In this document: in pieces, positions 18,376-26,877 of the stretch
Layout of the letters: the number at the start of each line of letters is the position of its first letter
Numbering within the stretch: the stretch's first letter is position 1
Source: UBA8106 sp964569695
GTDB taxonomy: Bacteria; Acidobacteriota; Vicinamibacteria; Vicinamibacterales; UBA823
Direction of reading: 5' to 3'
DNA: 64,000 bases
Assembly: GCA_964569695.1 (NCBI GenBank)
Contig: CAZMUA010000006.1
Span: 62,001-126,000 of the forward strand
Made by a program: the position numbers and the translations under genes
The notes under the pieces: generated by a model
Database searches by the model: none
What the model was told of the DNA's origin: nothing
Seen by the model: only the letters and a program-made list of their open reading frames with translations

Positions 18376-20064
18376 ATGTCCGCACAAGATGAACGCTATG
18401 ACGTTGTAATCGTTGGTTCTGGCGCGACTGGTGGTTGGGCCGCAAAACAACTCACCGAGGCTGGATTGCGAGTTGCAGTCTTAGAAGCCGGACGAAAACT
18501 TGATCCAGAGCGAGACTTTAATGAGCACAAGCGCTCGTTCGAAATGCCTTTTCGTGGACGGCGTCTGGGAACCCGTGAACAACAAGCAAGACAGCCAGTC
18601 CAGTCGCTTTGTTATCAGTGTGACGAGTACACCAATCATTTGTTTGTTGACGATACCGAACATCCCTACACCACCCCCGCTGACCGACCATTCCATTGGA
18701 TTCGTGGCCGACACGTTGGTGGTCGCTCAATTATGTGGGCTCGCCAAACCTATAGGCTGAGTGACTACGACTTTAAGGCGGCTTCACGGGATGGGTTTGG
18801 AGCTGATTGGCCACTCGACTACGCCACGATCGCACCCTATTACGACCAGGTGGAACGATTTATTGGCGTCAGCGGGCAGGCGGAGGGCTTGGCCCAGTTG
18901 CCGGATGGCGCCTTTCTGCCTCCAATGCAACTCACTTGTGGTGAGGAACTTCTCAAGAGTGCTATTCGCGAGAAATTTGGACGAGCGTTGACCATTGGTC
19001 GATGCGCTATTCTCACCAAGGATCTTAATGGACGAGCTAAGTGCCACTACTGTGGCCCTTGTTCTCGAGGCTGCCGCACAGGTTCTTATTACAGTAGTCC
19101 CTCCGCGAGTCTTCCTGCGGCTGAAGCGACTGGCCGTCTCACATTAATTCCGAATGCAGTAGTGAGTCATGTAGAGGTCGACGATGCCGGGAAATGCCGA
19201 AGCGTGTACTACGTCGATCGTATTACCCGTCAACATCGCGAGGTGTTTGGATCAGTGGTCGTGTTGTGCGCCTCGACGCTTGAGTCGACACGCATCATGT
19301 TGAATTCAACCTCGGACCAACATCCCACTGGGATCGCAAACTCCAGTGGCGTGTTGGGACACTATCTAATGGACCATGTGATGGGCGGTGGCGCAGCAGG
19401 TGTACTTCCAGTCCTGAAAAATACGCCTGACACTCGCGGGAAACGTCCTAACGGTATCTATATTCCTCGATTCCGAAATATCACTGACAGTCATTCAGGG
19501 TTTCTCAGAGGGTATGGGTATCAGGGTAATGCGAGTGTCGTGAAGTGGGGTCACGCAATGAGCGTGGAAGGTTTCGGTGAATCCTTCAAAAACGAAGTGA
19601 AAAACAATCGCCCTTGGACGATTTCAATTGGCGGATTCGGGGAGCACTTACCTCAATATGATAATTTTTGCGAGCTTGATAAGGTGCATACGGACGCCTG
19701 GGGAATTCCGATTCTTCACATTAGTGCGGCTTACGGAGACAACGAGCAGAAGATGATTGACGACATGGCTGATGCTGCCGAAGAAATGCTTCATGCGGCT
19801 GGCGCTGAAGACATTGAAGTTCGCCGGGATATTTCTGCGCCAGGATTGGCCATTCATGAAGTTGGCACGGCCAGAATGGGTGATGACCCAGCTTCTTCAG
19901 TGCTAAATACCTGGGAACAGGCTCACGACGTTAGCAATCTGTTCGTTATGGATGGTTCGGGTTATCCATCATCGGCCTGCCAAAACCCGACGATCACGTT
20001 CATGGCTCTTGCGACACGGGCATGCGAATATTTGGTTGAAGAATTTAAGGCTGCACGCCTTTAA
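18376..20064 (+). CDS. GMC-family oxidoreductase, large subunit (second copy)
   Basis: 562 residues, paralogous to the product of 9493-11199. FAD-binding GSGATGG at 14-20, an E-A-G turn at 36-38, and the cysteine-rich segment CHYCGPCSRGC starting near residue 223. The C-terminal half keeps the conserved tail ending in NPTITFMALATRACEYL, where the N is the active-site asparagine of GMC enzymes. It has no signal peptide, so export would be by pairing with the Tat-bearing small subunit just upstream. GGGAG precedes the ATG. No cytochrome subunit follows; instead a permease gene starts 25 bases downstream. Confidence 0.88.
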   Translation: MSAQDERYDVVIVGSGATGGWAAKQLTEAGLRVAVLEAGRKLDPERDFNEHKRSFEMPFRGRRLGTREQQARQPVQSLCYQCDEYTNHLFVDDTEHPYTTPADRPFHWIRGRHVGGRSIMWARQTYRLSDYDFKAASRDGFGADWPLDYATIAPYYDQVERFIGVSGQAEGLAQLPDGAFLPPMQLTCGEELLKSAIREKFGRALTIGRCAILTKDLNGRAKCHYCGPCSRGCRTGSYYSSPSASLPAAEATGRLTLIPNAVVSHVEVDDAGKCRSVYYVDRITRQHREVFGSVVVLCASTLESTRIMLNSTSDQHPTGIANSSGVLGHYLMDHVMGGGAAGVLPVLKNTPDTRGKRPNGIYIPRFRNITDSHSGFLRGYGYQGNASVVKWGHAMSVEGFGESFKNEVKNNRPWTISIGGFGEHLPQYDNFCELDKVHTDAWGIPILHISAAYGDNEQKMIDDMADAAEEMLHAAGAEDIEVRRDISAPGLAIHEVGTARMGDDPASSVLNTWEQAHDVSNLFVMDGSGYPSSACQNPTITFMALATRACEYLVEEFKAARL

Positions 20065-20089
20065 ACTAGCCAGAGTGCGGCCGTTTTCC

Positions 20090-21433
20090 ATGAGCGAACT
20101 CGAACCAATCGAAAATAAGACTACCTCCCTCAAAAGAACGTTGGGGCCAGTTATGATTTGGGGCCTTGGCGTTGGCTATGTTGTATCCGGTGAGTATTTC
20201 GGATGGAACCTTGGATTATCGCATGGTGGACCTTTGGGGATGTTGGCTGCCACCCTCCTCGTCACGGTCATGTATGTCGCCTTCGTGATGAGTTATGCAG
20301 AGATTGCGTGTGCGCTGCCTCGCGCTGGCGGTGTGTTTATCTATGCTAATCGAGCTTACGGCACTACAACGGGCTTTGCGGCTGGCGTCTCACAGCTGAT
20401 TGAATTTTTGTTCGCACCGCCTGCGATCGCTCTTGCGATTGGTGCTTACCTTCAGGCCTACACTTCTGCCGTGCCTGCTTGGGGATTTGCTGTGATCGCT
20501 TATTTTATTTTTACGGGTTTAAATATTTGGGGGGTACGCCAATCCGCCTTGTTTGAACTCGTCGTGACAGTGTTGGCTGTCGGGGGCCTGTTGTTGTTCG
20601 CCGGTACAGCGTTGCCTCACTTCAGTTGGACCTACTTTGTTCAGGACCCGCTGCCGAACGGATGGACTGGAATCATGGCGGCCCTACCATTTGCAATCTG
20701 GTTTTACCTGGCTATTGAGGGCATTGCAAATGTGGCCGAGGAAACACGAGACCCACAGCGGGACATCTCGAGAGGATTCATATATGCGATGGCGACGCTC
20801 GTCTTTCTAGCATTGCTAGTCTTCTTTTCGGCAATCGGCGTGAGAGGCTGGGAGGCAATCGTCTTTGATGCGGCAGGTAACCAATCGGATACACCTCTTC
20901 CTCTTGCCCTTGGTTACCTGACTGGAAGCGTTGGAATTATCTATCATGGTGTAGTTGTTCTAGGTTTATTTGGGTTGGTCGCTTCATTTCACGGCATTCT
21001 ACTGATTGCGGGGCGAGCAACGTTTGAATTTGGAAGAACCGGCTACTTACCTGCCATCTTTGGTCGCACACTCCCCCATCGTCAAAGCCCTGCTGCTGCA
21101 CTGATATTAAATATGTTAATTGCCTTTGGTGCGCTTGCGACTGGCCAGACTGGAGAATTGATCACGATGGCCGCATTTGGGGCTCTCGCCTTGTACATGT
21201 TTTCCATGGCCAGCCTATTCCGTCTCCGCAAGACTGAGCCGGATCTACCTCGACCTTACGTAACGCCGCTCTATCCGTATCTTCCAGCAGTAGCTCTATT
21301 TCTTTCAACCGTTTGTTTCGGTGCCATGCTGTATGCGAATCCCGGCATCGGCTTCATCTTTCTTGCGATAATGATTGGTAGCGTCTTAGTCTTTCGCTTG
21401 TTCGGGTTTCACGAGAAGACTCAACTTCGATAA
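20090..21433 (+). CDS. Amino acid/polyamine permease, ethanolamine permease type
   Basis: 447 residues from the ATG at 20090; the frame runs upstream into the GMC gene but that part is not conserved. About 12 membrane segments of the APC fold. The N-terminal GLGVGYVVSGEYFGWNLGL and the PRAGGVFIYANRAYG segment are characteristic of the ethanolamine permease (Eat) branch. No eutBC or other ethanolamine genes are in view, so the real substrate may be another amine or an amino acid. It is probably co-transcribed with the dehydrogenase pair before it. Confidence 0.8.
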   Translation: MSELEPIENKTTSLKRTLGPVMIWGLGVGYVVSGEYFGWNLGLSHGGPLGMLAATLLVTVMYVAFVMSYAEIACALPRAGGVFIYANRAYGTTTGFAAGVSQLIEFLFAPPAIALAIGAYLQAYTSAVPAWGFAVIAYFIFTGLNIWGVRQSALFELVVTVLAVGGLLLFAGTALPHFSWTYFVQDPLPNGWTGIMAALPFAIWFYLAIEGIANVAEETRDPQRDISRGFIYAMATLVFLALLVFFSAIGVRGWEAIVFDAAGNQSDTPLPLALGYLTGSVGIIYHGVVVLGLFGLVASFHGILLIAGRATFEFGRTGYLPAIFGRTLPHRQSPAAALILNMLIAFGALATGQTGELITMAAFGALALYMFSMASLFRLRKTEPDLPRPYVTPLYPYLPAVALFLSTVCFGAMLYANPGIGFIFLAIMIGSVLVFRLFGFHEKTQLR

Positions 21434-21445
21434 CAACCAAAAAAA

Positions 21446-22225
21446 CTACCAGTCCGGGTACCAAGAGCGATCGCGAAATTCGATCCCCTCCGACGCTATC
21501 GCATTTCGAAATTTCTGAATGGTCGCTGGAGTATCTTGCGTGCTGCGAGGTTGACTAGGGTCCGGGTTACTTAACCAACTCGCATAAGCTTGGTCATAAT
21601 GATAGAGGTATACGACTTCCGGCTTGAATGTTTTAAGGCATTCGGCAGTCGGAATTGGATGCATACGGTCCACAGGTAGATTCATGGGCATAAACGCAAC
21701 TGAGATATCCTGCAGGGCCTGAATCTCTGGAACACATTCGGTCACTCCCGACAGATAAATCCGACGACCACCCAAGCTGAGTACATAACCGTTTGCTTGT
21801 CCTTTAGGATGAAGTGGTTCTCCAGGAGTTAAATCGTAGGCCGGAATTGCCTCCACTTGGATTCCCAAAAACGTGCCGCCCTCACCGTTGGCCAACACCT
21901 GACCCTCTGGGTAATGCTTCTGGGCATCGGCCGTGAGTACGACCGGTGCATCCGGTTTTCGCAGTGCGGTGATTGCATCCACATCCATGTGGTGACCGGG
22001 ATCATCAGTTACCAGAATCAGGTCCGCAACTTTCAGAGCAGACAGGTCAGCCACACTCCACGGATCCACGTGGATCACCTTGCCCGCGTATTCGATCTGT
22101 ACGCTCGCGTGAATACCTGGAGTGATAAGAATATCTCCGTCTTCAGCAGAAATTTTGTCCGTCGATTGTGCTACGAGTGCGGCACCACCTAAAAAGATTG
22201 CGCCTATTACTAAGATCCATCGCAT
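21446..22225 (-). CDS. Secreted metallo-beta-lactamase-fold protein with degenerate metal site
   Basis: 259 residues from the ATG at 22225 (GGGAGG upstream; the protein then begins with a signal peptide of about 20 residues). An upstream start at 22276 would add an unconserved tail. The fold is that of the UlaG-like branch: strand pairs at 30-60, then the ligand loop. The canonical T-H-x-H-x-D-H is replaced by T-D74-D-P-G-H-H-M-D81, and the second-shell GDT-Y-PE motif reads GVTECVPE, so two or more of the expected zinc ligands are missing. It may be a non-catalytic or differently metallated member. Convergent with the permease gene (12 bases between stops). Confidence 0.75.
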   Translation of the reverse strand: MRWILVIGAIFLGGAALVAQSTDKISAEDGDILITPGIHASVQIEYAGKVIHVDPWSVADLSALKVADLILVTDDPGHHMDVDAITALRKPDAPVVLTADAQKHYPEGQVLANGEGGTFLGIQVEAIPAYDLTPGEPLHPKGQANGYVLSLGGRRIYLSGVTECVPEIQALQDISVAFMPMNLPVDRMHPIPTAECLKTFKPEVVYLYHYDQAYASWLSNPDPSQPRSTQDTPATIQKFRNAIASEGIEFRDRSWYPDW

Positions 22226-22417
22226 GAGTGGCCTCCCGTTGCTGGGAATTGATTGGCTACTGGAATCCTGAACCATCCTGAAGACTAGACTACCTGATTC
22301 AGCGACAATCGTGTGAATTGAACGAGTTGCACATCCAGAGTAATCTATTTGGATTAGCAGGTGTTGGTTGGAGACATCTATGATGTTGCTGAGTCGTTAT
22401 TTCAAAGGGAGGAAGTC

Positions 22418-22927
22418 ATGCCTTATCTGATAGCAGCCGCCATCGCACTTTCGCAGTCTCTGGGAAGCTCCATTCCGGCTGCCGATATAACACACGTCGA
22501 TATCGTAGAGACGACCAAAAATGCGATCGAAAATAATGTTACCGATACTCCGATGCAAACCATTGATGCAGGTGGACACAACATAGGAGTTGCACTCGCA
22601 CATCGAGGCCCTTCAAGCAATGTGGTTGCTGGAACTATCCATAGCGAAGTCACTGAAATCTACACCGTGTTGGCGGGTTCTGGCACGTTGGTAACCGGTG
22701 GCCGTCTTCTGAACCCAGAAGCACGTGAACTCACACCGTTACGCATGCTTCAATCTGGGCCAGGCTGGTTAGGATCTGGGATGGAGGGCGCCGTTACCCG
22801 TGAGGTGGTTGAGGGTGACATCATTGTGATCCCAGCCGGGACCCCACACTATTTTTCTGATATCGCGGAGTCGATTACCTACAGCATAGTTCGAGTTGAC
22901 CCGAACCAAATTTTGACACTGAAATAG
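22418..22927 (+). CDS. Secreted cupin-domain protein
   Basis: 169 residues. GGGAGGAAG just before the ATG at 22418 decides the start; an earlier TTG at 22361 is not needed. A short signal peptide (about 1-21) precedes a single cupin barrel. Motif 1 is H-S-E-V-T-E-I-Y-x6-G, with a Glu in place of the second His; motif 2 is IPAGTPH-F. The kept His and Glu residues could still hold a metal. It is followed 8 bases later by an amidohydrolase gene, so the two probably act in the same pathway; substrate unknown. Confidence 0.78.
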   Translation: MPYLIAAAIALSQSLGSSIPAADITHVDIVETTKNAIENNVTDTPMQTIDAGGHNIGVALAHRGPSSNVVAGTIHSEVTEIYTVLAGSGTLVTGGRLLNPEARELTPLRMLQSGPGWLGSGMEGAVTREVVEGDIIVIPAGTPHYFSDIAESITYSIVRVDPNQILTLK

Positions 22928-22935
22928 TTGTAATC

Positions 22936-24126
22936 ATGCTGACTCGACGAGCATTTCTACAAAACACCATCGCCACCAGTGTTGCGGCCCTGTCCACGAA
23001 AACCGACGGATTCGCCATTCAGGACGATTTGGTCATCGCCGGTGGTCGAGTGATTGACCCGAAGAATAATCTAGACGGAATCCTAGACGTGGCCATCCAA
23101 GGTTCTCGTATCCGTGCGGTTCAAGCCAATCTTGACATTTCGAATGCGAGTCAGGTGTTGAATGCCAAGGGCAAACTGGTGGTTCCAGGCCTGATTGATA
23201 TCCATACTCACACGCGTTTCATGGAAATGCCGTCTATTTGTTTATCCGACGGCGTGACGTCGTTGGTCGATGGTGGCTCTCAGGGGGCAGACCGCATTGA
23301 TGAAATATTAGCTGTAGCGAGAGCTGCTCCGAATTTAGTTCGAGTGCTTCTAAATGTGGCGAGGACCGGCATTACTCGACCGGTCGGTGAGCTGATGGAT
23401 CTACGGAATGCAGACGTTCAGGCCGGCCGAGAAGCCATTGAACGTAACCAGGACTTGATCGTTGGTCTCAAGGCCAGACTATCGGATACCGTTGCAGCTG
23501 ATGCTGACTTGGAGGTGGTACGTCGTGCACAGGCTATCGTAAGTCCTTTCAACCTGCCAATAATGGTACATGTCGGCAACACGGCCTCACCGCTTCCTGA
23601 AATTCTTGAGCTCTTGAAACCTGGCGACATTGTGACGCATGTGTATACCCAGCAAAGACATGGCATCTTTACCGATGACGGCCATGTGCTTCCGGAATTA
23701 CTCGCCGCACGAGACCGTGGTATTTGGTTCGATATCGGTCACGGACGGATTGGTCATATTACATGGGAGACCGGTGCTCGAGCGATTGACCAGGGCTTTT
23801 TACCCGACACAATTTCTTCTGATTGGAGTGTGGCTGGAAGCACTGACCAGGTATTTGACTTTCCCAATGTGTTGTCCAAATTCTTACTGCTTGGAATGTC
23901 CTTATCCGACGTGATCCGATGCGGGACCATCAATGGTGCCAAAGTCTTTCCTGCGTTTCGCGATCGAGGCACCCTTAGCGTGGGTGGACCAGCCGATGTG
24001 GCGGTATTGGAATTACGCGAGGGAAACTTTGAATTTGTTGATAACGAGCACACGCCACGGACTGGCAACAAGAAGCTTGTGACCACAGAGACGATACTAG
24101 GCGGCAAACACGTGCCGTCGGCCTAA
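22936..24126 (+). CDS. Tat-exported amidohydrolase/deacetylase-family metallohydrolase
   Basis: 396 residues of the dihydroorotase/deacetylase branch of the amidohydrolase superfamily. The binuclear metal site is complete: H90-T-H92, a lysine likely to be carboxylated (K179 in GLKARLS), H212 (MVHVGN), H235 (THVYTQ) and the catalytic D296 (SSDWS). T-R4-R5-A-F-L at the start is a Tat signal, unusual for a family that is mostly cytoplasmic. The N- and C-terminal beta-sandwich strands (VIDPKNNLDG, GGPADVAVLEL) are present. It should hydrolyse a cyclic amide or an N-acyl amino compound in the periplasm. Confidence 0.85.
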   Translation: MLTRRAFLQNTIATSVAALSTKTDGFAIQDDLVIAGGRVIDPKNNLDGILDVAIQGSRIRAVQANLDISNASQVLNAKGKLVVPGLIDIHTHTRFMEMPSICLSDGVTSLVDGGSQGADRIDEILAVARAAPNLVRVLLNVARTGITRPVGELMDLRNADVQAGREAIERNQDLIVGLKARLSDTVAADADLEVVRRAQAIVSPFNLPIMVHVGNTASPLPEILELLKPGDIVTHVYTQQRHGIFTDDGHVLPELLAARDRGIWFDIGHGRIGHITWETGARAIDQGFLPDTISSDWSVAGSTDQVFDFPNVLSKFLLLGMSLSDVIRCGTINGAKVFPAFRDRGTLSVGGPADVAVLELREGNFEFVDNEHTPRTGNKKLVTTETILGGKHVPSA

Positions 24127-24159
24127 GACTAAGCCTCAAGAGGTAACAGAGAGCTCGAT

Positions 24160-24636
24160 CTACCTGTTGCGGTTCTGTCCTTGAGCGATTCGACGGCGAC
24201 CTTCCGCAGCGATATTTAAAATGTAACCAGGGTAAGGGGCTAGAGACAAACTACGCCAGAATTCAGGGTTGCGGTAGGTTCGCTTCGGCCGTGGTCCATA
24301 AAAATGCAAATCTCTCTCGTATTCCCGAAGAAATCGATCTCTTGCGCTATATGGTTTGTGTAGTGATTCTAAGGCACCGAACAGGTTCAGAGCAGAGGGT
24401 TCTGATTCCCATGGAAGTGTCCAGTCTAGGCTGTTTAACAGGCCATCCTTCGACTTTCCTTTTGAGTCTCTACTGTCGAAGCTCAGCCGCAAGGCGCCAA
24501 AGTCAGGCATTGTTATGCTTGTCTGGGCCTGTATAGAGATACTCGCCACAAAAATAAAAAGGATTGCAGCGATCTTTGAAATCCAATAAAAACGGCGCTG
24601 AGGATGCCCGCTCTTTCCCATTGTCTCAGGTTGCAC
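24160..24636 (-). CDS. Small secreted protein of unknown function
   Basis: 158 residues. After a basic start, residues about 18-37 form a signal peptide or anchor (ISKIAAILFIFVASISIQAQ). The mature part is rich in charged and aromatic residues, with an RDRFLREYERDLHFYGP segment and a C-terminal RRRIAQGQNRNR tail, and no repeat or known domain that I recognise. It is convergent with the amidohydrolase gene. Codon use looks like that of its neighbours, so I believe it is a real gene. Confidence 0.55.
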   Translation of the reverse strand: MQPETMGKSGHPQRRFYWISKIAAILFIFVASISIQAQTSITMPDFGALRLSFDSRDSKGKSKDGLLNSLDWTLPWESEPSALNLFGALESLHKPYSARDRFLREYERDLHFYGPRPKRTYRNPEFWRSLSLAPYPGYILNIAAEGRRRIAQGQNRNR

Positions 24637-24683
24637 TAGGTTGTTTGCTCAACACAGCCCGTTAACCACTAGCACCTTTTTGA

Positions 24684-24714
24684 CCTGTCGGTGTAGCATA
24701 ACCCACGCGACAGG
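24684..24714. repeat. Strong intergenic hairpin upstream of the ion-channel gene
   Basis: CCTGTCG (24684-24690) pairs exactly with CGACAGG (24708-24714); GTG (24691-24693) and CAC (24704-24706) extend the stem past a one-base bulge, leaving a loop of 10. Neither strand has a T-run on the proper side, so it is not a normal terminator. It lies in the divergent gap 24637-24786, 73 bases before the channel start. Confidence 0.45.
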
Positions 24715-24786
24715 CTGGCGTCATCCGGATTTGCAGCAGCTAATATCGACCTCCAGGCCTGACGAACGAAAGCAATTAGAATTTAC

Positions 24787-25530
24787 ATGCGCATCAAACA
24801 AATTGTTGAAGATACCAGCACACCGGCTGGCCGAATTTTCGATGCCGCTATTCTGATTCTGATACTTGTGTCGGTGGCGTCCTTTTCTCTCGAAACCCTA
24901 CCTGGGTTATCCTCCGAACAGATGCAATGGTTGCGTTGGGTGGAAATCATAACCGTTGCAGTCTTTACAGTTGAGTACGCCCTACGTGTAGCTGTTGCCA
25001 CATCCCGCCGAGGCTTTATTTTCAGCTTTTACGGCTTGATTGACTTGATTGCGATCTTGCCGTTTTATGTTTCTTTTGGTCTGGATTTTCGATCTCTTCG
25101 TGCCTTTCGACTTCTCAGGGTCATTCGAGTGTTTAAACTGACGGGTTACCATACGGCCGTAAGGCGCCTTCACGATGCCATCATGCTTGCGAAAGAAGAA
25201 TTACTGGTTTATCTAGGCGTTTCAATAATGCTCGTGTACCTTGCAGCTGTCGGGATTTACTACTTTGAGCATGCTGTCCAGCCCGATAAGTTTCTTTCAA
25301 TCTTTCACAGCCTCTGGTGGGCCATTGTAACGCTTACAACAGTAGGCTACGGGGATGTAGTGCCGATTACTATTGGCGGCCGACTGTTCACTTTTTTTAT
25401 CCTGCTCATCGGCCTTGGCATTGTAGCGGTGCCTAGTGGCGTGCTCGCATCAGCTCTTTCTGAAATCCGAGACCGTGAAGGTGGAGGAAGTAAGTCCGAC
25501 CAGCTAGATGATAACGCGAATCTCTCGTGA
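24787..25530 (+). CDS. Voltage-gated potassium channel-like ion transporter
   Basis: 247 residues, the size of a single six-segment bacterial channel subunit. Segments S1-S6 can be traced; S4 carries regularly spaced arginines (R--R-FRLLRVIRVFKL, about 104-118) as in a voltage sensor. The pore helix is followed by the selectivity filter TTVGYGD, which marks potassium selectivity. It should work as a tetramer in the inner membrane. No regulatory RCK/TrkA-N domain is present. Confidence 0.9.
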   Translation: MRIKQIVEDTSTPAGRIFDAAILILILVSVASFSLETLPGLSSEQMQWLRWVEIITVAVFTVEYALRVAVATSRRGFIFSFYGLIDLIAILPFYVSFGLDFRSLRAFRLLRVIRVFKLTGYHTAVRRLHDAIMLAKEELLVYLGVSIMLVYLAAVGIYYFEHAVQPDKFLSIFHSLWWAIVTLTTVGYGDVVPITIGGRLFTFFILLIGLGIVAVPSGVLASALSEIRDREGGGSKSDQLDDNANLS

Positions 25531-25545
25531 CATTTTTACAATCGT

Positions 25546-26775
25546 CTACAGTTGAAATACAACGATTCGATTCGTATTAGTCCCCTTTCTCTGATTCGCA
25601 ACTCCCCAGGTGTTGGCGGTTTTGGTAAATTCCTGAACGTTGATCAAAATAATCACCGGAGTGAGACCCGCTCTGACTCCGGTCGGTAGAACTAGCTCCT
25701 CAAGTAGAATGTCACCGCCTCTCACCTCTCCCACTTCAAAAGCAATATACCCACCTGGCTTCAGGATGCGCTTCAAGTCCTGTAACACATGGCCCATAAG
25801 TAGCTGCCATTCCTCGGGGCTCTTGATTTGACTGATCGCAATAGCCGAAGAGTCGAAACCCAGAAACCAGCAGCGCAGCCAGTTGTCGGCGTGATAATCC
25901 ACAACATCGAGAAACGGCGGTGAGGTTACGATTAGTTGGGCGGTGTCTGTCTGAATGCCAGCCGCGTGACTTGCATCGTCTACAGTTAATACCGCTTCAA
26001 GATCGACACCAGGGTATTTCAGCCTCGGATCTCGCCAGTCCTTTAAAAGCGCTTTGGATCGGCGCAGTATTCTGGGAATAATTTCTTTCGCCTCGGGTTT
26101 TTGATTTCTGGACTGATTTATTTTCCGTTGCGCCTCAATTGATACGGCTTGGTTCGGAGGAAGAGTATAGACAGAAAAGAATCCCGAAGAGTGTCCAGTC
26201 AACCGGTTTAGTGCGACCATTCTAATCCAGCGATCAACCCGGTCCAGCCCATTGGCCTCTTGTTTTTTTAGCAGGTATTCTTTAAGTGCGATTATTTGAG
26301 TGAGTGTCTCCCGATGAAAAAACACTTCAAGATCGGGATAAGTCTCATTCGCTACACCCAAATTGATTTCCCCTAATCGATCTTCAATTTGTTCGATGGT
26401 TGGAGGATTAAGCCTTGGCTCGAGGAGTGCTTGACTAAGGGGGTTAATGTCGTTGCCTAGCGGTTTGCAGCCGAGTAAGAAGGCTTCCAACAAGGTTGTG
26501 CCGCGACCCATAAAGGGGTCATAAATCGCATCGCCAGCTTCAGCGAGTCGAGAAATAAAGAAGTTTGGTAATTGGGGTTTAAAACAAGCTCTGTAAGAGA
26601 TTTCATGCAAACTGTGCGCTTGTCGCTGGGCGCTGGTCCAATACTCGTTAAAGGCTTTAATCGTGATTCCCGACCGCCCGTTTACCGACCACTCGAACTC
26701 CTCAAGACGTGTCCTTGTACCAAACGCATTAAAGCTTTTAACGGAGTCTGTCAGCTCCTCCTTCGTCATTCTCAC
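25546..26775 (-). CDS. Orphan DNA methyltransferase (N4-cytosine or N6-adenine)
   Basis: 409 residues. The SAM-binding motif I (DPFMGRGTT, 86-94) comes first, and the catalytic motif IV (TSPPF, 284-288) comes about 190 residues later. TSPPY/F is the form seen in N4-cytosine and some N6-adenine enzymes. The region between the two motifs (about 130-270, basic) could hold the target-recognition part. No restriction endonuclease, specificity subunit or vsr gene is next to it, so it is either a solitary regulator or a piece of a system elsewhere. Neighbours are a channel gene and tRNA-Pro. Confidence 0.78.
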   Translation of the reverse strand: MRMTKEELTDSVKSFNAFGTRTRLEEFEWSVNGRSGITIKAFNEYWTSAQRQAHSLHEISYRACFKPQLPNFFISRLAEAGDAIYDPFMGRGTTLLEAFLLGCKPLGNDINPLSQALLEPRLNPPTIEQIEDRLGEINLGVANETYPDLEVFFHRETLTQIIALKEYLLKKQEANGLDRVDRWIRMVALNRLTGHSSGFFSVYTLPPNQAVSIEAQRKINQSRNQKPEAKEIIPRILRRSKALLKDWRDPRLKYPGVDLEAVLTVDDASHAAGIQTDTAQLIVTSPPFLDVVDYHADNWLRCWFLGFDSSAIAISQIKSPEEWQLLMGHVLQDLKRILKPGGYIAFEVGEVRGGDILLEELVLPTGVRAGLTPVIILINVQEFTKTANTWGVANQRKGTNTNRIVVFQL

Positions 26776-26840
26776 TGTAACTAAAAACCTTTTCTAAATG
26801 TAGGCGTTTAGGCTGATGATTGTTCTGTATATATAGAAAT

Positions 26841-26860
26841 GGCCGATCGCGTGATCGACC
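26841..26860 (-). terminator. Possible terminator of the tRNA-Pro transcript
   Basis: On the minus strand GGTCGATC-ACGC-GATCGGCC forms an 8-bp stem (one G-U pair) with a 4-base loop, 17 bases after the tRNA 3' end. The following bases (ATTTCTATATATA) are T-rich but not a pure T-run, so strength is uncertain. Confidence 0.5.
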
Positions 26861-26877
26861 ATCCACTTCATATTAAT

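Noticed and set aside
24684..24714. Rho-independent terminator of the small secreted protein or of the amidohydrolase
   Set aside because: No T-run follows on either strand, and it lies upstream of both flanking genes, which diverge.
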